From DASPWV01 sp046727855 (GTDB taxonomy: Bacteria; Acidobacteriota; Vicinamibacteria; Vicinamibacterales; UBA2999), in NCBI GenBank assembly GCA_046727855.1, contig JBKPDL010000025.1:1-64000 (forward strand): a stretch of DNA of 64,000 nt. Reading direction: 5' to 3'. The translations under genes and the position numbers were made by a program. How positions within the stretch are numbered: position 1 is the first letter of the stretch; each line of letters starts with the position of its first letter. Positions 51,959 to 59,529 of this stretch are shown here, piece by piece. The notes beneath the pieces are model-generated. The model did not search any database. It worked only from the letters and a program-made list of their open reading frames with translations, and had not been told where the DNA came from.

Positions 51959-52878
51959 CAGAACTTGATCCGGACGCCGAGCTCGCCCACAAGTCGCGTT
52001 TGCTGCTCATCATCCGCGCCGCGAGTCAGCCGCCACCCATAGCCGCCTTCGACAAAGACGCCGACACGCGAAGAGATCGCCGCCTGCAGCCCGCCCTTCC
52101 CGAGCACAGTTCCTGCATCGCGCTCGGCACGGTCAGTCAGTTGCGCGCGATACTCGCCGCCGGCGTAAATGCTCGCCATCGCGTGCGGTGTGAAGTAGTA
52201 CGCAAGCCCTCCGTGCGCCTGCAACGAGGGCGCACCGGGTCCGGTTGCGGACGTGTCATCGTCTTGGTCATCGCCAAAGCTCGATGAGCCGATGAGACCG
52301 CCTCTGATGGCAAACCTGTCGCTCACGAAGTGCGTGATGTCGACATGTAGCGTCACTTGCCAGGGGAACACGTCCTGGCTCGAAGTGAACTTGTCGATCG
52401 AGCCAGACAGCCCAATCGACGTGACACCAGTCCCGCCGACGGCGCGCGGCTCGATGTCCTCTGTTTGGCCGTTCAAAAAGGGGTCTGACCCCTTTTCCGA
52501 CCCCTTTTCCGACTGCACACCTTGCTCGGCGAGCGCCGGGGTCGCGGTGATAGCGAATGCCATCAGGACGAGGCGCAACAGATAGCCGATGTTTCGCACC
52601 GTCACGATGAGCGCGCGATGGCACCCCAGCTTTTTGCGAAGATGGCTGACGTGGACGTCGACCACGCGGTCGAGCGGGTGGAACGCGCGACCGAATACGG
52701 CGGTCATCAAGGTCTCGCGCGACACGACGCGCCCCGCGTGCTGCAGCAGGCACGCCAGGATTTCGTACTCCGTCGTGGTGAGATCGAGCGCGCGCTGGTT
52801 GACCGACAAACGTCTTGCCGCTGGCTCCAATACGATCGAGCAGCTTGAGCAATCGAGCTCGCGTTCCACAGGGGACAC
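51958..52878 (-). CDS. OmpR-type winged-helix domain fused to an outer-membrane-like beta-barrel
   Basis: 306 residues from GTG 52878. Residues about 15-100 are an OmpR/PhoB-type winged helix: ALDLTTTEYEILACLL, RVVSRETLMTAVFGR, RVVDVHVSHLRKKLG and VRNIGYLL. No receiver domain precedes it. The sequence then goes straight into LRLVLMAFAITATPALA, which has the look of a signal peptide, and then about 195 residues of barrel-like strands (QAHGGLAYYFTPHAMASIYA, AISSRVGVFVEGGYGWRL) ending in VGELGVRIKF with a terminal Phe. An internal start at GTG or ATG before LRLVLM would give a free-standing exported barrel. A short palindromic repeat inserted after the cleavage site encodes EKGSEKGSDPF. The stop overlaps the ATG of the Omp85 gene. 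A DNA-binding and a barrel domain on one chain cannot both fold in their usual places, so a dual product or gene fusion is likely. Confidence 0.75.
   Translation of the reverse strand: MSPVERELDCSSCSIVLEPAARRLSVNQRALDLTTTEYEILACLLQHAGRVVSRETLMTAVFGRAFHPLDRVVDVHVSHLRKKLGCHRALIVTVRNIGYLLRLVLMAFAITATPALAEQGVQSEKGSEKGSDPFLNGQTEDIEPRAVGGTGVTSIGLSGSIDKFTSSQDVFPWQVTLHVDITHFVSDRFAIRGGLIGSSSFGDDQDDDTSATGPGAPSLQAHGGLAYYFTPHAMASIYAGGEYRAQLTDRAERDAGTVLGKGGLQAAISSRVGVFVEGGYGWRLTRGADDEQQTRLVGELGVRIKF
52476..52510. repeat. Palindromic insertion repeat inside the chimera
   Basis: AAAAGGGGTC-T-GACCCCTTTT (52476-52496) is a perfect palindrome with 10-bp arms. It is followed by a duplicated 12-mer GACCCCTTTTCC at 52487-52498 and 52499-52510. 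In the reading frame it encodes the polar run EKGSEKGSDPF, which looks foreign to the barrel. Confidence 0.7.
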
Positions 52879-52964
52879 GCCTCCGTGCCGGTGAGCGTCG
52901 ATGAGACGCCACCGGGGCTTTCAGGCGGGCCGGCATTGGTGATTGACGACGGATCGCCGCGCGT

Positions 52965-52982
52965 TTGTTAAGAATTGTTAAG
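52965..52982 (-). promoter_or_regulatory. Direct-repeat site before the winged-helix/barrel chimera
   Basis: TTGTTAAG-AA-TTGTTAAG, two identical 8-mers with a 10-bp period, about 87 bases upstream of GTG 52878. Tandem half-sites with 10-11-bp period are the target type of OmpR-family winged helices, so it may be the binding site of the chimera itself. It overlaps the stop codon of the upstream gene. Confidence 0.5.
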
Positions 52983-53856
52983 CGCCGTCTGGACGCACGC
53001 GCATCATCGCGCCGGGACGCATGTCTTCGATGCGGAAGTCGGCGGGAATCTTGAAGAGATCGGGCGACGGTTCGGTTCGCTGAATGTTGGTGAGGCGGTA
53101 AATGGTTTCACCAAATCTCGGGTCGAAGCGCCGCGTCATCACCACCACTTGCAGCTCCGGCGAATACCATCGCTCGATCACAATCTCAATTGCTTGCACG
53201 TTGCCGATGGCACCGGCCGGAATCGTCGTCGTCCGGCGCGTGCCTTCGACTTTCACACCCTCGAGAATTTTCGGCTCCAGTGTTTCCTCGACGGCCGATC
53301 CTGCGGGCATCACCGATGCCATCGACTGTGCTGCGATCACACTCGGCATGCCGCCACCGCTGACCGTCCCAGCCATCGGCGGCGGCGGAATGGACACCTC
53401 GAAGGTTGGTTCCGTCGGTTCGGCGATCTTGTACTCGAGCATCGGAGCCTTGAACGGCTTCGCGCGGAACGCGACCTTGAGGTCGTAGTTCAGCGTGATG
53501 TGAACACCGCTTTCGGGATCGGTGATGGTCACGATGGGCTGTTGGTTTTTTGCGACGAACGTGCCCACCGCGATGCCCTGCTGTTCGCGGCGCGTGCGGC
53601 CCTGACTGTCGCGCGCCACGGTTGCCGACGTGCGCTGCTCGATCCGATTGCCGTCGGCGAGCACCTGCGTCATTTCGGTAACGGCGTCGGCTGTATACGG
53701 CGCATCCCGAACGACGCGTCCGACGTTGATCGGGTCCAGCGCGACGATGCCGATTTCCGGGGGGACTGGCGCGACCTGCGGCAGCACGTCCTGTGCCTCA
53801 GCCGATGTCACAGTCCAACCCAAAAGAATAGATGCCACTACGATGCGTTCGATCAT
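52978..53856 (-). CDS. Secreted protein of unknown function in the sigma-factor operon
   Basis: 292 residues from ATG 53856; longer open frames upstream are artefacts. Residues 1-22 are a signal peptide (VVASILLGWTVTSAEAQ). No enzyme family was recognised. TRREQQGIAVGTFVA, VHITLNYDLKVAFRA and RRFDPRFGETIYRLTNIQRT have the look of a beta-rich periplasmic protein family that is common downstream of sigma/anti-sigma pairs in Acidobacteriota. It is the last gene of the operon sigma factor, membrane partner, secreted protein, starting only 5 bases after the partner gene, so it is probably an envelope component made under the same control. Confidence 0.75.
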   Translation of the reverse strand: MIERIVVASILLGWTVTSAEAQDVLPQVAPVPPEIGIVALDPINVGRVVRDAPYTADAVTEMTQVLADGNRIEQRTSATVARDSQGRTRREQQGIAVGTFVAKNQQPIVTITDPESGVHITLNYDLKVAFRAKPFKAPMLEYKIAEPTEPTFEVSIPPPPMAGTVSGGGMPSVIAAQSMASVMPAGSAVEETLEPKILEGVKVEGTRRTTTIPAGAIGNVQAIEIVIERWYSPELQVVVMTRRFDPRFGETIYRLTNIQRTEPSPDLFKIPADFRIEDMRPGAMMRVRPDGA

Positions 53857-53861
53857 GATCG

Positions 53862-54398
53862 CTACTCCTGTCCGGCTCGCACGTGAGAAAGATCGCGCGG
53901 CAGGCCGTCTTCGCCCACGAGCACATCCACGTCCACAACCCCTTCGGCGTCGGGCTCGAGCAGCACGAGGCCAAGCGTTTCGAGCGCTGCGCGTGGAATG
54001 CGAATGCGGACAACCTGCAATGCTTCGGGAAACTCCAGCGTGATGGTGGCAATCGTCGTGTCGCGGCTCCGCGACGAGGAATGCGGACGAACTGCGGCGA
54101 TGACCGGTCTGTCCTGTCCGACGGCGAGCTTGAACGCGGCGGGTAGCGAGTGACTCGCCAGAGGGCGCGACGGCAACTTTGCCGATGGCGGCGCATCGCC
54201 CGGCCGCCATGCCAAAAAGGCGAACACGAGCGTGGCCGCGGCTGCTACTAAACCTAGCTTGACTAGTACTATCTGCCGCTGTGACTTCGCGGCACGCGGT
54301 GTGCCTAGCGCGTGCAGTACGCGCGCTTCGAGCACCGCAGGTGCCTTGATCCGGATATCGTCCTGCTCGAACGCGCGCCACGCTGCGTCAAAGTTCAT
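53862..54398 (-). CDS. Membrane-anchored partner of the ECF sigma factor (putative anti-sigma)
   Basis: About 178 residues from ATG 54398, which overlaps the sigma gene's stop by 11 bases. A cytosolic N-terminal part of about 45 residues (AAWRAFEQDDIRIKAPAVLE) is followed by one helix (about 46-64, LVKLGLVAAAATLVFAFLAW) and a periplasmic domain (TTIATITLEFPEALQVVRIR, VDVDVLVGEDGLPRDL). The size, order and overlap are those of anti-sigma factors. No zinc-binding HxxxCxxC motif is present, so the identification rests on position and topology. Confidence 0.65.
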   Translation of the reverse strand: MNFDAAWRAFEQDDIRIKAPAVLEARVLHALGTPRAAKSQRQIVLVKLGLVAAAATLVFAFLAWRPGDAPPSAKLPSRPLASHSLPAAFKLAVGQDRPVIAAVRPHSSSRSRDTTIATITLEFPEALQVVRIRIPRAALETLGLVLLEPDAEGVVDVDVLVGEDGLPRDLSHVRAGQE

Positions 54399-55005
54399 AC
54401 AGCGCCCCCTTCTCGACGGTTGGGCGACGGAGCTCCGGTCGTGCGACACGCGCGAGGCGCTGCCGAAGCAACTGGCGCGCGCGATGAAGACGCGATCGCA
54501 CTGTCGAAATCGAAATGCGGGTTACCACTGCGGCGTCGGCATAGCTGAATCCATGCAGGTCGCACAGAAGAATGAGCTCGCGATAGCGAGGTGGAAGTTT
54601 CTGAAGCGCGCGTCGGACCTGGGATGCGAGCTCGATACCTGCGAGCGCGTCGGACGGATCATCGACGTAAGTAGTGTGCGCGCTGAAGGGGCTGATGACG
54701 TCGAGTGAAAAGAATCGGCGCTCCTTGCGGAGCCGTTCGCGGCTCAGGTTGCGGACGATGCCATAGAGGTAGGTCGTGAACGTCGCGCGATCGGGATCGT
54801 ATTTCGCCAGATCGCGGAAGACGGCGACAAACACTTCCTGTGAAATGTCCTCGGCCGCCGCCGGACAGCCCATCATGGCCCGAGCAAATCGGTACACGAC
54901 GTGCTGATAGCGACGGAACACTTCCGTGAAGGCGTCGAGATCGCCGGATGCAGCGAGTTGCACCAGCTCGCCGTCGGAATCGAGCACTTCTACTTCGGAC
55001 GCCAT
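54388..55005 (-). CDS. ECF-family RNA polymerase sigma factor
   Basis: 205 residues. Region 2 covers about 25-95 (FRRYQHVVYRFARAMMGCPA, AEDISQEVFVAVFRDLAKYD, FTTYLYGIVRNLSRERLRKE). Region 4 covers about 135-185 (LQKLPPRYRELILLCDLHGF, SYADAAVVTRISISTVRSRL). No C-terminal extension. It heads an operon with a membrane-anchored partner and a secreted protein. The promoter-like site at 55029-55056 just upstream has a twin before the secreted protein gene at 55068-56906, so this sigma factor probably controls both promoters. Confidence 0.92.
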   Translation of the reverse strand: MASEVEVLDSDGELVQLAASGDLDAFTEVFRRYQHVVYRFARAMMGCPAAAEDISQEVFVAVFRDLAKYDPDRATFTTYLYGIVRNLSRERLRKERRFFSLDVISPFSAHTTYVDDPSDALAGIELASQVRRALQKLPPRYRELILLCDLHGFSYADAAVVTRISISTVRSRLHRARQLLRQRLARVARPELRRPTVEKGALYEL

Positions 55006-55028
55006 TCAACGGTGATTGGCCGGAGCAT

Positions 55029-55056
55029 CGAAATCGTTCCGGCGAGTTTGTAAAGG
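55029..55056 (-). promoter_or_regulatory. Putative ECF promoter of the sigma-factor operon
   Basis: On the minus strand CCTTTACAA-N9-AACGATTTCG. The spacing of about 16 bases between CTTTACAA (-35-like) and CGATTTCG (-10-like) fits ECF promoters. The site ends about 24 bases before the sigma gene. An identical pair of boxes with the same 9-base gap lies at 56952-56979. Confidence 0.65.
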
Positions 55057-55067
55057 TTGTTAAATCT

Positions 55068-56906
55068 TCAGGGCCGATCCACGCTGGACTCGACGGGTTC
55101 AGCAAGCCGGGTCTCCGCTTTCATCCGCGAGTCGGTCGCGGCGGACAGAAACTGATCCCACGCCACGCGAATGCGATCCAGCTTCTCGATCGCGCTCCGC
55201 TCCCCCGTCCGACCATTGGAAACGACGTAGACAAACGCCTGCCGGTACACCCGCGGGCTGTCGGCAGCCGACGGCACGCGTGGGCCAACGACGGCAATCA
55301 CATCTTCGATGCGCACGTCACGCCGGATTCCACTGAAGGTCACGCCGACTTCGGGCTCGGATGCCGCAGTGCGAGGCTCCCTCAGATTCGTCGGACTCTG
55401 CACGTAGAAAAAGGGTGGGACCTGCGTCTGATCGACGAGTCCCATCGCGTACTGATCGAGCAGGCTGTAGTGTTGCACGGCGGCTACCGTGCGAAACGAT
55501 CCGCTGCCCAGGTCTTCGATGTCGTTGCCTTCGAGCACGGATGCGTCGGAATCGAAAAAGAAGCTCCAGTGCGCGGCATCGCGGCCGAGGAGCGCTCGCG
55601 ACACGCGTCCCATGTGATCGCGAAAATACAGGAACGCCAGCCATCGGTGCCCGATCTCCTGTCCCATCACGCTGAGCGTCGAATTCTCACCGAGGAACAC
55701 CTCGCGCGGCTCATCGGGATACTTCGACAGCGCATCCATGTTGCACAAACTTTGCAGCGGCCCGGCGCTGCCGTATTCCGCCGAATAATCGAATACCGGC
55801 AAGTTGAGACCTTGAATCTGATTGGCGACCGAAATTTCATACGCAAACGCATTAGTGAGCAACTTTTGGTCGGTGAAAATGACGATGTTGTCGAACGCGT
55901 CGCGATGTGTAGCAAGGAAGCGGCGTGCGACAGCGACGGTGTCGAGATCGGACTGCGAGGTGAAGCGTTCGCCGAGCGCTGAGGAGCCTGCCGCAATCGA
56001 TTCCTGGGCAGTGAAGTCCACCGGCAGAAATTGCGTCGTATTTCCAGGAGAAACGCCTACCACCGCTTCGCGAATCGTCGTCCGATTCGAGAATTGAATA
56101 TCGATCGGGCCGGTCTGGTGGAGTGTCACTTGAACCGTCGCGGTCTCGCGCGTGCCGTATTCCCGAACGTTGCACCACGTCACAGTCAGTGCGCGGTCAT
56201 CGGCAAACGACCAGATCTGTCCGCCGGCCGACGGATTCAGATCGGCGAAGAGCGGCGCCACGCGTGGCGCACCTGTCAAGAGCCGCGAAACGGATCGAGC
56301 CGAGGTCGCGACATCACCCTCGCCGAACGTCAAGTTGCCGTCGGAGTTCACAAACACGTGGTCGTGCGGCTGACCAAAAAACGAAAACGTAAATGGCAAC
56401 GCAACGCGGCGAACATCGTCGTCGTCCATCGTGAGACCTGTGCCGAGCGTACGCCTGAATTCGTACGCGATCCGTGACACGTCATAGCCGCCGCTGTCGT
56501 TGGGCGTCAGCCGCAGACCAACATTGCGCAAGTCGAACGGATTCGGCGCCATGACGAGATCGCCGCGATCCTGCAGAACGGCGATCTCACCGACATCCTC
56601 CGTCAAACGGGTGTCGGCAGTCTTCATCGACAGCCGACCCTGTGCAACGGCTGCTCGGTGGTTCCACACGCTATCGAGGTGGCTCCATCGGTCATCGTGG
56701 TCGAGGGGAGAGGTCTTCGCCGGGTTTTCTGGCGCGCGCTGAGAAGTGCCGCGTGCGCTCGGATCCACGGCACTTGACGCTGTTGCGCATGGGTCGGTCG
56801 ATTGCGCACGCACGGGCGTATGAAGGTCAGTCCGAAAAACAATTGCCGCGACCGCGCTCAGCATGGCCGCTCGGATATAAATCGGTGGTGTCATCGTCAA
56901 CAGCAT
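55068..56906 (-). CDS. Secreted nidogen-like/degenerate-metalloprotease protein
   Basis: About 612 residues from ATG 56906 (or 56894), fitting the promoter at 56952-56979; the longer frame upstream is not translated-looking. A signal peptide precedes AQSTDPC (about residue 35). ALPFTFSFFGQPHDHVFVNS plus DGNLTFGEGD is a nidogen-like beta module. From about 330 comes a protease-like domain: DNIVIFTDQKLLTNAFAYEI and, where a HExxH zinc motif would be, Gln416-Glu-Ile-Gly-His420 in VMGQEIGHRWLAFLYFR. The first zinc His is thus Gln, so activity is doubtful or unusual. It shares a promoter type with the sigma operon at 54388. Confidence 0.7.
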   Translation of the reverse strand: MLLTMTPPIYIRAAMLSAVAAIVFRTDLHTPVRAQSTDPCATASSAVDPSARGTSQRAPENPAKTSPLDHDDRWSHLDSVWNHRAAVAQGRLSMKTADTRLTEDVGEIAVLQDRGDLVMAPNPFDLRNVGLRLTPNDSGGYDVSRIAYEFRRTLGTGLTMDDDDVRRVALPFTFSFFGQPHDHVFVNSDGNLTFGEGDVATSARSVSRLLTGAPRVAPLFADLNPSAGGQIWSFADDRALTVTWCNVREYGTRETATVQVTLHQTGPIDIQFSNRTTIREAVVGVSPGNTTQFLPVDFTAQESIAAGSSALGERFTSQSDLDTVAVARRFLATHRDAFDNIVIFTDQKLLTNAFAYEISVANQIQGLNLPVFDYSAEYGSAGPLQSLCNMDALSKYPDEPREVFLGENSTLSVMGQEIGHRWLAFLYFRDHMGRVSRALLGRDAAHWSFFFDSDASVLEGNDIEDLGSGSFRTVAAVQHYSLLDQYAMGLVDQTQVPPFFYVQSPTNLREPRTAASEPEVGVTFSGIRRDVRIEDVIAVVGPRVPSAADSPRVYRQAFVYVVSNGRTGERSAIEKLDRIRVAWDQFLSAATDSRMKAETRLAEPVESSVDRP

Positions 56907-56951
56907 TGGCAGGCGCTGACGACGCGGTGCAATCGTGATTGATGCGAATGG

Positions 56952-56979
56952 CGAAATCGTTGCGGAAAGATTGTAAAGG
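56952..56979 (-). promoter_or_regulatory. Putative ECF promoter of the secreted protein gene
   Basis: CCTTTACAA-N9-AACGATTTCG on the minus strand, identical boxes and spacing to the site before the sigma-factor operon. It lies about 46 bases before the chosen start at 56906. Confidence 0.65.
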
Positions 56980-57062
56980 TTCCTTCGAACATTGACAGGC
57001 CGCATCGCCGTCCCACGCGACCGCACTGCTAGGCCGGCGCACGCAACTCTGCACGCGGCGCA

Positions 57063-57290
57063 ACCACGTACGTTCCTCACGTGGGTTCCTTACGCAGGTT
57101 CCTTACGTAGGTTCACGAGGGTTCCGAACGTGGGTTCTTCGCGGAGTTCACGTGGCGTTCGAACTTCCGGAAGGAACTTCCGCAAGGACTCCCGTAACGA
57201 ATCCCGTGAACGTCCGTAAGGAACGTCCGTCAGGAACCCCGTGAACCTACGTAAGGAACCCATTTGAGGAACCTACGTTAGGAACACCCC
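57063..57290. repeat. Long imperfect palindrome made of a short degenerate motif
   Basis: The left half repeats variants of GTTCCTTACGTAGGTTC, the right half their reverse complement (GAACCTACGTAAGGAAC). A perfect 21-bp pair of arms is at 57097-57117 and 57240-57260, and weaker pairing extends both outward and inward. No gene crosses it; it fills the gap between the secreted protein's promoter and the methyltransferase. Confidence 0.8.
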
Positions 57291-57338
57291 GTGGGTGCGC
57301 GGCCGAACTCCGCCGCAAAGCGTTTCGTATCAAGCAAT

Positions 57339-57995
57339 ATGGCGCGGGCGCGCTCAAGGTGGACGATCGTGGGCGTGGTCTTGGTGATTGCCGCGATCGG
57401 CGGCTGGTTTATCGTCGCGCGCATCAGTGCTGCCAGTGCGCGAAGCGAGTCGGCTCGGCTTGCCACCGTGCTCGGGCTTCGCGAGGGCAGTCGCGTTGCG
57501 GACGTCGGGGCGGGGAAGGGGGAGTACGCGCTGCAGCTGGCGCGGCTCGTCGGGCCGACCGGTCATGTTTTCGCCACCGAGATCGACAACAAGCGTCGCC
57601 GTCAAATTCAATCCGCGGCCGCGAGCGCTGGACTTCAACACCTGTCCGTGGTCGAAGCGCGTGAGGTCGATACCGGCCTCGAGCGCGATTGCTGCGACGC
57701 GATTCTGATGCGAGGCGTCTATCACCATTTCACGCGGCCTGTTGAAACCAACGCGAGCCTTCGTGGCGCACTGCGGCCCGGTGGTCGCCTGGCCGTCGTG
57801 GACTTCCCGCCGGGATGGTTCCTGTCGACATTCTTCCGAGTAAAGGGCGTGCCCGCGAACCGTGGAGGACATGGCGTGCGCGCCGAGGTGGTCATCGAGG
57901 AGCTCGAGGCGGCGGGTTTCAGTCTCGAGCGCCGTCTTGATAAATGGGACGGACGAATGTATTGCCTCGTGTTCCAGAAGAAGGCCGGCTCGTAG
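57339..57995 (+). CDS. Membrane-anchored class I SAM-dependent methyltransferase
   Basis: About 218 residues from ATG 57339; an in-frame GTG at 57291 is possible. One helix at about 10-30 (IVGVVLVIAAIGGWFIVARI) precedes the catalytic domain. Motif I is VADVGAGKGEYALQLARLVG, with FATEIDNKRR as the acidic loop after strand 2 and LMRGVYHHFTRP for the strand-4 region. LRPGGRLAVVDFPPG completes strands 4-5. It belongs to a Methyltransf_11/31-like group often found in acidobacterial and proteobacterial envelopes. The substrate is unknown. Its 5' region is a long palindrome. Confidence 0.85.
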   Translation: MARARSRWTIVGVVLVIAAIGGWFIVARISAASARSESARLATVLGLREGSRVADVGAGKGEYALQLARLVGPTGHVFATEIDNKRRRQIQSAAASAGLQHLSVVEAREVDTGLERDCCDAILMRGVYHHFTRPVETNASLRGALRPGGRLAVVDFPPGWFLSTFFRVKGVPANRGGHGVRAEVVIEELEAAGFSLERRLDKWDGRMYCLVFQKKAGS

Positions 57996-58036
57996 TAACG
58001 AGAATGCCGACGCACTCAGAGCCCATCGATTCAAAT

Positions 58037-58975
58037 CTACGCATTAGTGCGCATTCCGGCTGCTTCGCGGAATTGCGACGGTGTGCAGGCAAATGCGCGC
58101 CGGAATGCCGCGGTGAAATGACTGTGGCTCGAGAACCCGAGACTAAGCGCCAATGTCGTGATGTCGCGTGCGTGCGGAAGCTCTGCGAGAGCTCGAGCCA
58201 GTCGCAGCTGCGTAAGATACCGGTGGAGAGGCACGCCTTCGGCGCGGCTGAACACATGCGTGAGATACGCGGGTGACGCCCCGACCGCGCGCGCAACGTC
58301 GGCGAGTCGTATGGGATCGGCGAAGTTGGCTTCCAGGAATTCTTTCGCCCTCGCGATCAGACGTCGTGTCGATCGGCTTGCGTTCCAGCCGTTGGTGTCA
58401 GTCTCGAGCGCCGAACGGAGGATGGCTATCACCAACTCCTCCGCCGCCAAGCTGTCCAACTCTCCGTGCGCCATCGTCTGGAGAAATCGCGCCTGCAGTA
58501 CCTGCAGGCCGGTGTCCGACCGTCGGCTTCTTCGGCGGAACGATGGATGCAGCGAGATGCCGGCCTCGTTGGCGCTTGCGAGTTCGGCGAGGATGTCCAG
58601 ATCGGGTGTGATAACCATCTCGGCATACTCGCTGCAGCGGGGTTGGCTCAAACGGAAGCTTTCTCCCCGCGAAACGAACAACACCTGGTTCGGGTCCCCA
58701 ACCACTTCGTCGTCACCGACGTGCCAAACGAAGAGTCCGCGGTAGGGCAGGCAGACCTGGAAGCTCGACGAAAAGTCCTCCGGCGTCGTCTTTGCGCTGA
58801 CACCGGAAGAACAGACGTCCTCGACCAGTCCAATTCTCGATTCGAGTAGCCGAGTGCGTGTATTCGCGCTGGCTATTCGAGTGTGGGGAGAGGCCTCGCG
58901 TCGTGCCGATGCGTCAGTCCCTACGTAGGTTTCCGCCAGTTGACCCATGTGTTGCCTCGCACGATGAGAACGCAT
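58037..58975 (-). CDS. AraC-family transcriptional regulator
   Basis: 312 residues, ATG at 58975 or, less upstream, 58948. A cupin-like sensor domain covers about 45-190 (FQVCLPYRGLFVWHVGDDEV, NQVLFVSRGESFRLSQP). The C-terminal HTH_18 pair follows at about 210-305: AKEFLEANFADPIRLADVAR, AVGASPAYLTHVFSRAEGVP, LHRYLTQLRLARALAELP and LALSLGFSSHSHFTAAFRRA. The effector and targets are unknown; the divergent methyltransferase and the downstream-facing DoxX-like gene are candidates. Sequence near the end (SSHSHFTAAFRRAF) resembles, but is not the source of, the AraC stub at 48852. Confidence 0.9.
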   Translation of the reverse strand: MRSHRARQHMGQLAETYVGTDASARREASPHTRIASANTRTRLLESRIGLVEDVCSSGVSAKTTPEDFSSSFQVCLPYRGLFVWHVGDDEVVGDPNQVLFVSRGESFRLSQPRCSEYAEMVITPDLDILAELASANEAGISLHPSFRRRSRRSDTGLQVLQARFLQTMAHGELDSLAAEELVIAILRSALETDTNGWNASRSTRRLIARAKEFLEANFADPIRLADVARAVGASPAYLTHVFSRAEGVPLHRYLTQLRLARALAELPHARDITTLALSLGFSSHSHFTAAFRRAFACTPSQFREAAGMRTNA

Positions 58976-59076
58976 TCAGGTTACTTGGACGGCCGGACAG
59001 ACGCGTGAAAGTTCTGTTGAATCTCTGTTGGGATCGGGTTGAATCGAATGATGAGTCGCGCGAGCGATGTCGAGAT

Positions 59077-59481
59077 CTAGCGCCGGAATGGCACGAGCTC
59101 GCGCAGCCGCGGCTCGCGCAGATATAGTGCTCCCCATACTGCAAACGCCACGTAGATCGGGAACAGTGTGTGGGTCAACAGCGGGCTGCCCGCACGCACC
59201 TGGGTGGCAATCGCCCCGCCTAGGTACCCAGTAAGCAGCAGCGCGCCCAGAACCGACGTGCGCGGCACCACATAGAGTGCAAGGCAAACGAGCTCGATCA
59301 GGCCGATCCAGAACACTGTGTTGACCTGGTAACCGAGCGCGGTCGATGCCTGAACGGCCGGCGCAAGCATCAGCAGCTTGACAATGGTGTCGAAGGTCAT
59401 GAACAGCGCGACAGATGCAGTGAGGACATAGCTGGCCACGAGGCTCGTCCTCTCGACCGGTAGCGTGTGAGCGGACGTCAT
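59077..59481 (-). CDS. DoxX-like membrane protein
   Basis: 134 residues with four predicted helices (about 14-34, 51-72, 77-96, 104-122). SYVLTASVALFMTFDTIVKL, LGYQVNTVFWIGLIELVCLA and LGALLLTGYLGGAIATQVRA are typical of DoxX-like families that often accompany oxidoreductases or regulators of redox stress. The substrate or partner is unknown. It is transcribed from the same strand as the GlxA-type regulator just upstream (49 bases between), so control by it is plausible. Confidence 0.85.
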   Translation of the reverse strand: MTSAHTLPVERTSLVASYVLTASVALFMTFDTIVKLLMLAPAVQASTALGYQVNTVFWIGLIELVCLALYVVPRTSVLGALLLTGYLGGAIATQVRAGSPLLTHTLFPIYVAFAVWGALYLREPRLRELVPFRR

Positions 59482-59529
59482 ATATGTTGCCTTTCTCGTG
59501 ATGTGATTCGCGGCGGCTCCTGACCGCAG

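Noticed and set aside
52978..54381. A 467-residue secreted-protein precursor
   Set aside because: The first 175 residues are Arg/Ala-rich shadow of the anti-sigma-like gene; the signal peptide begins at ATG 53856.
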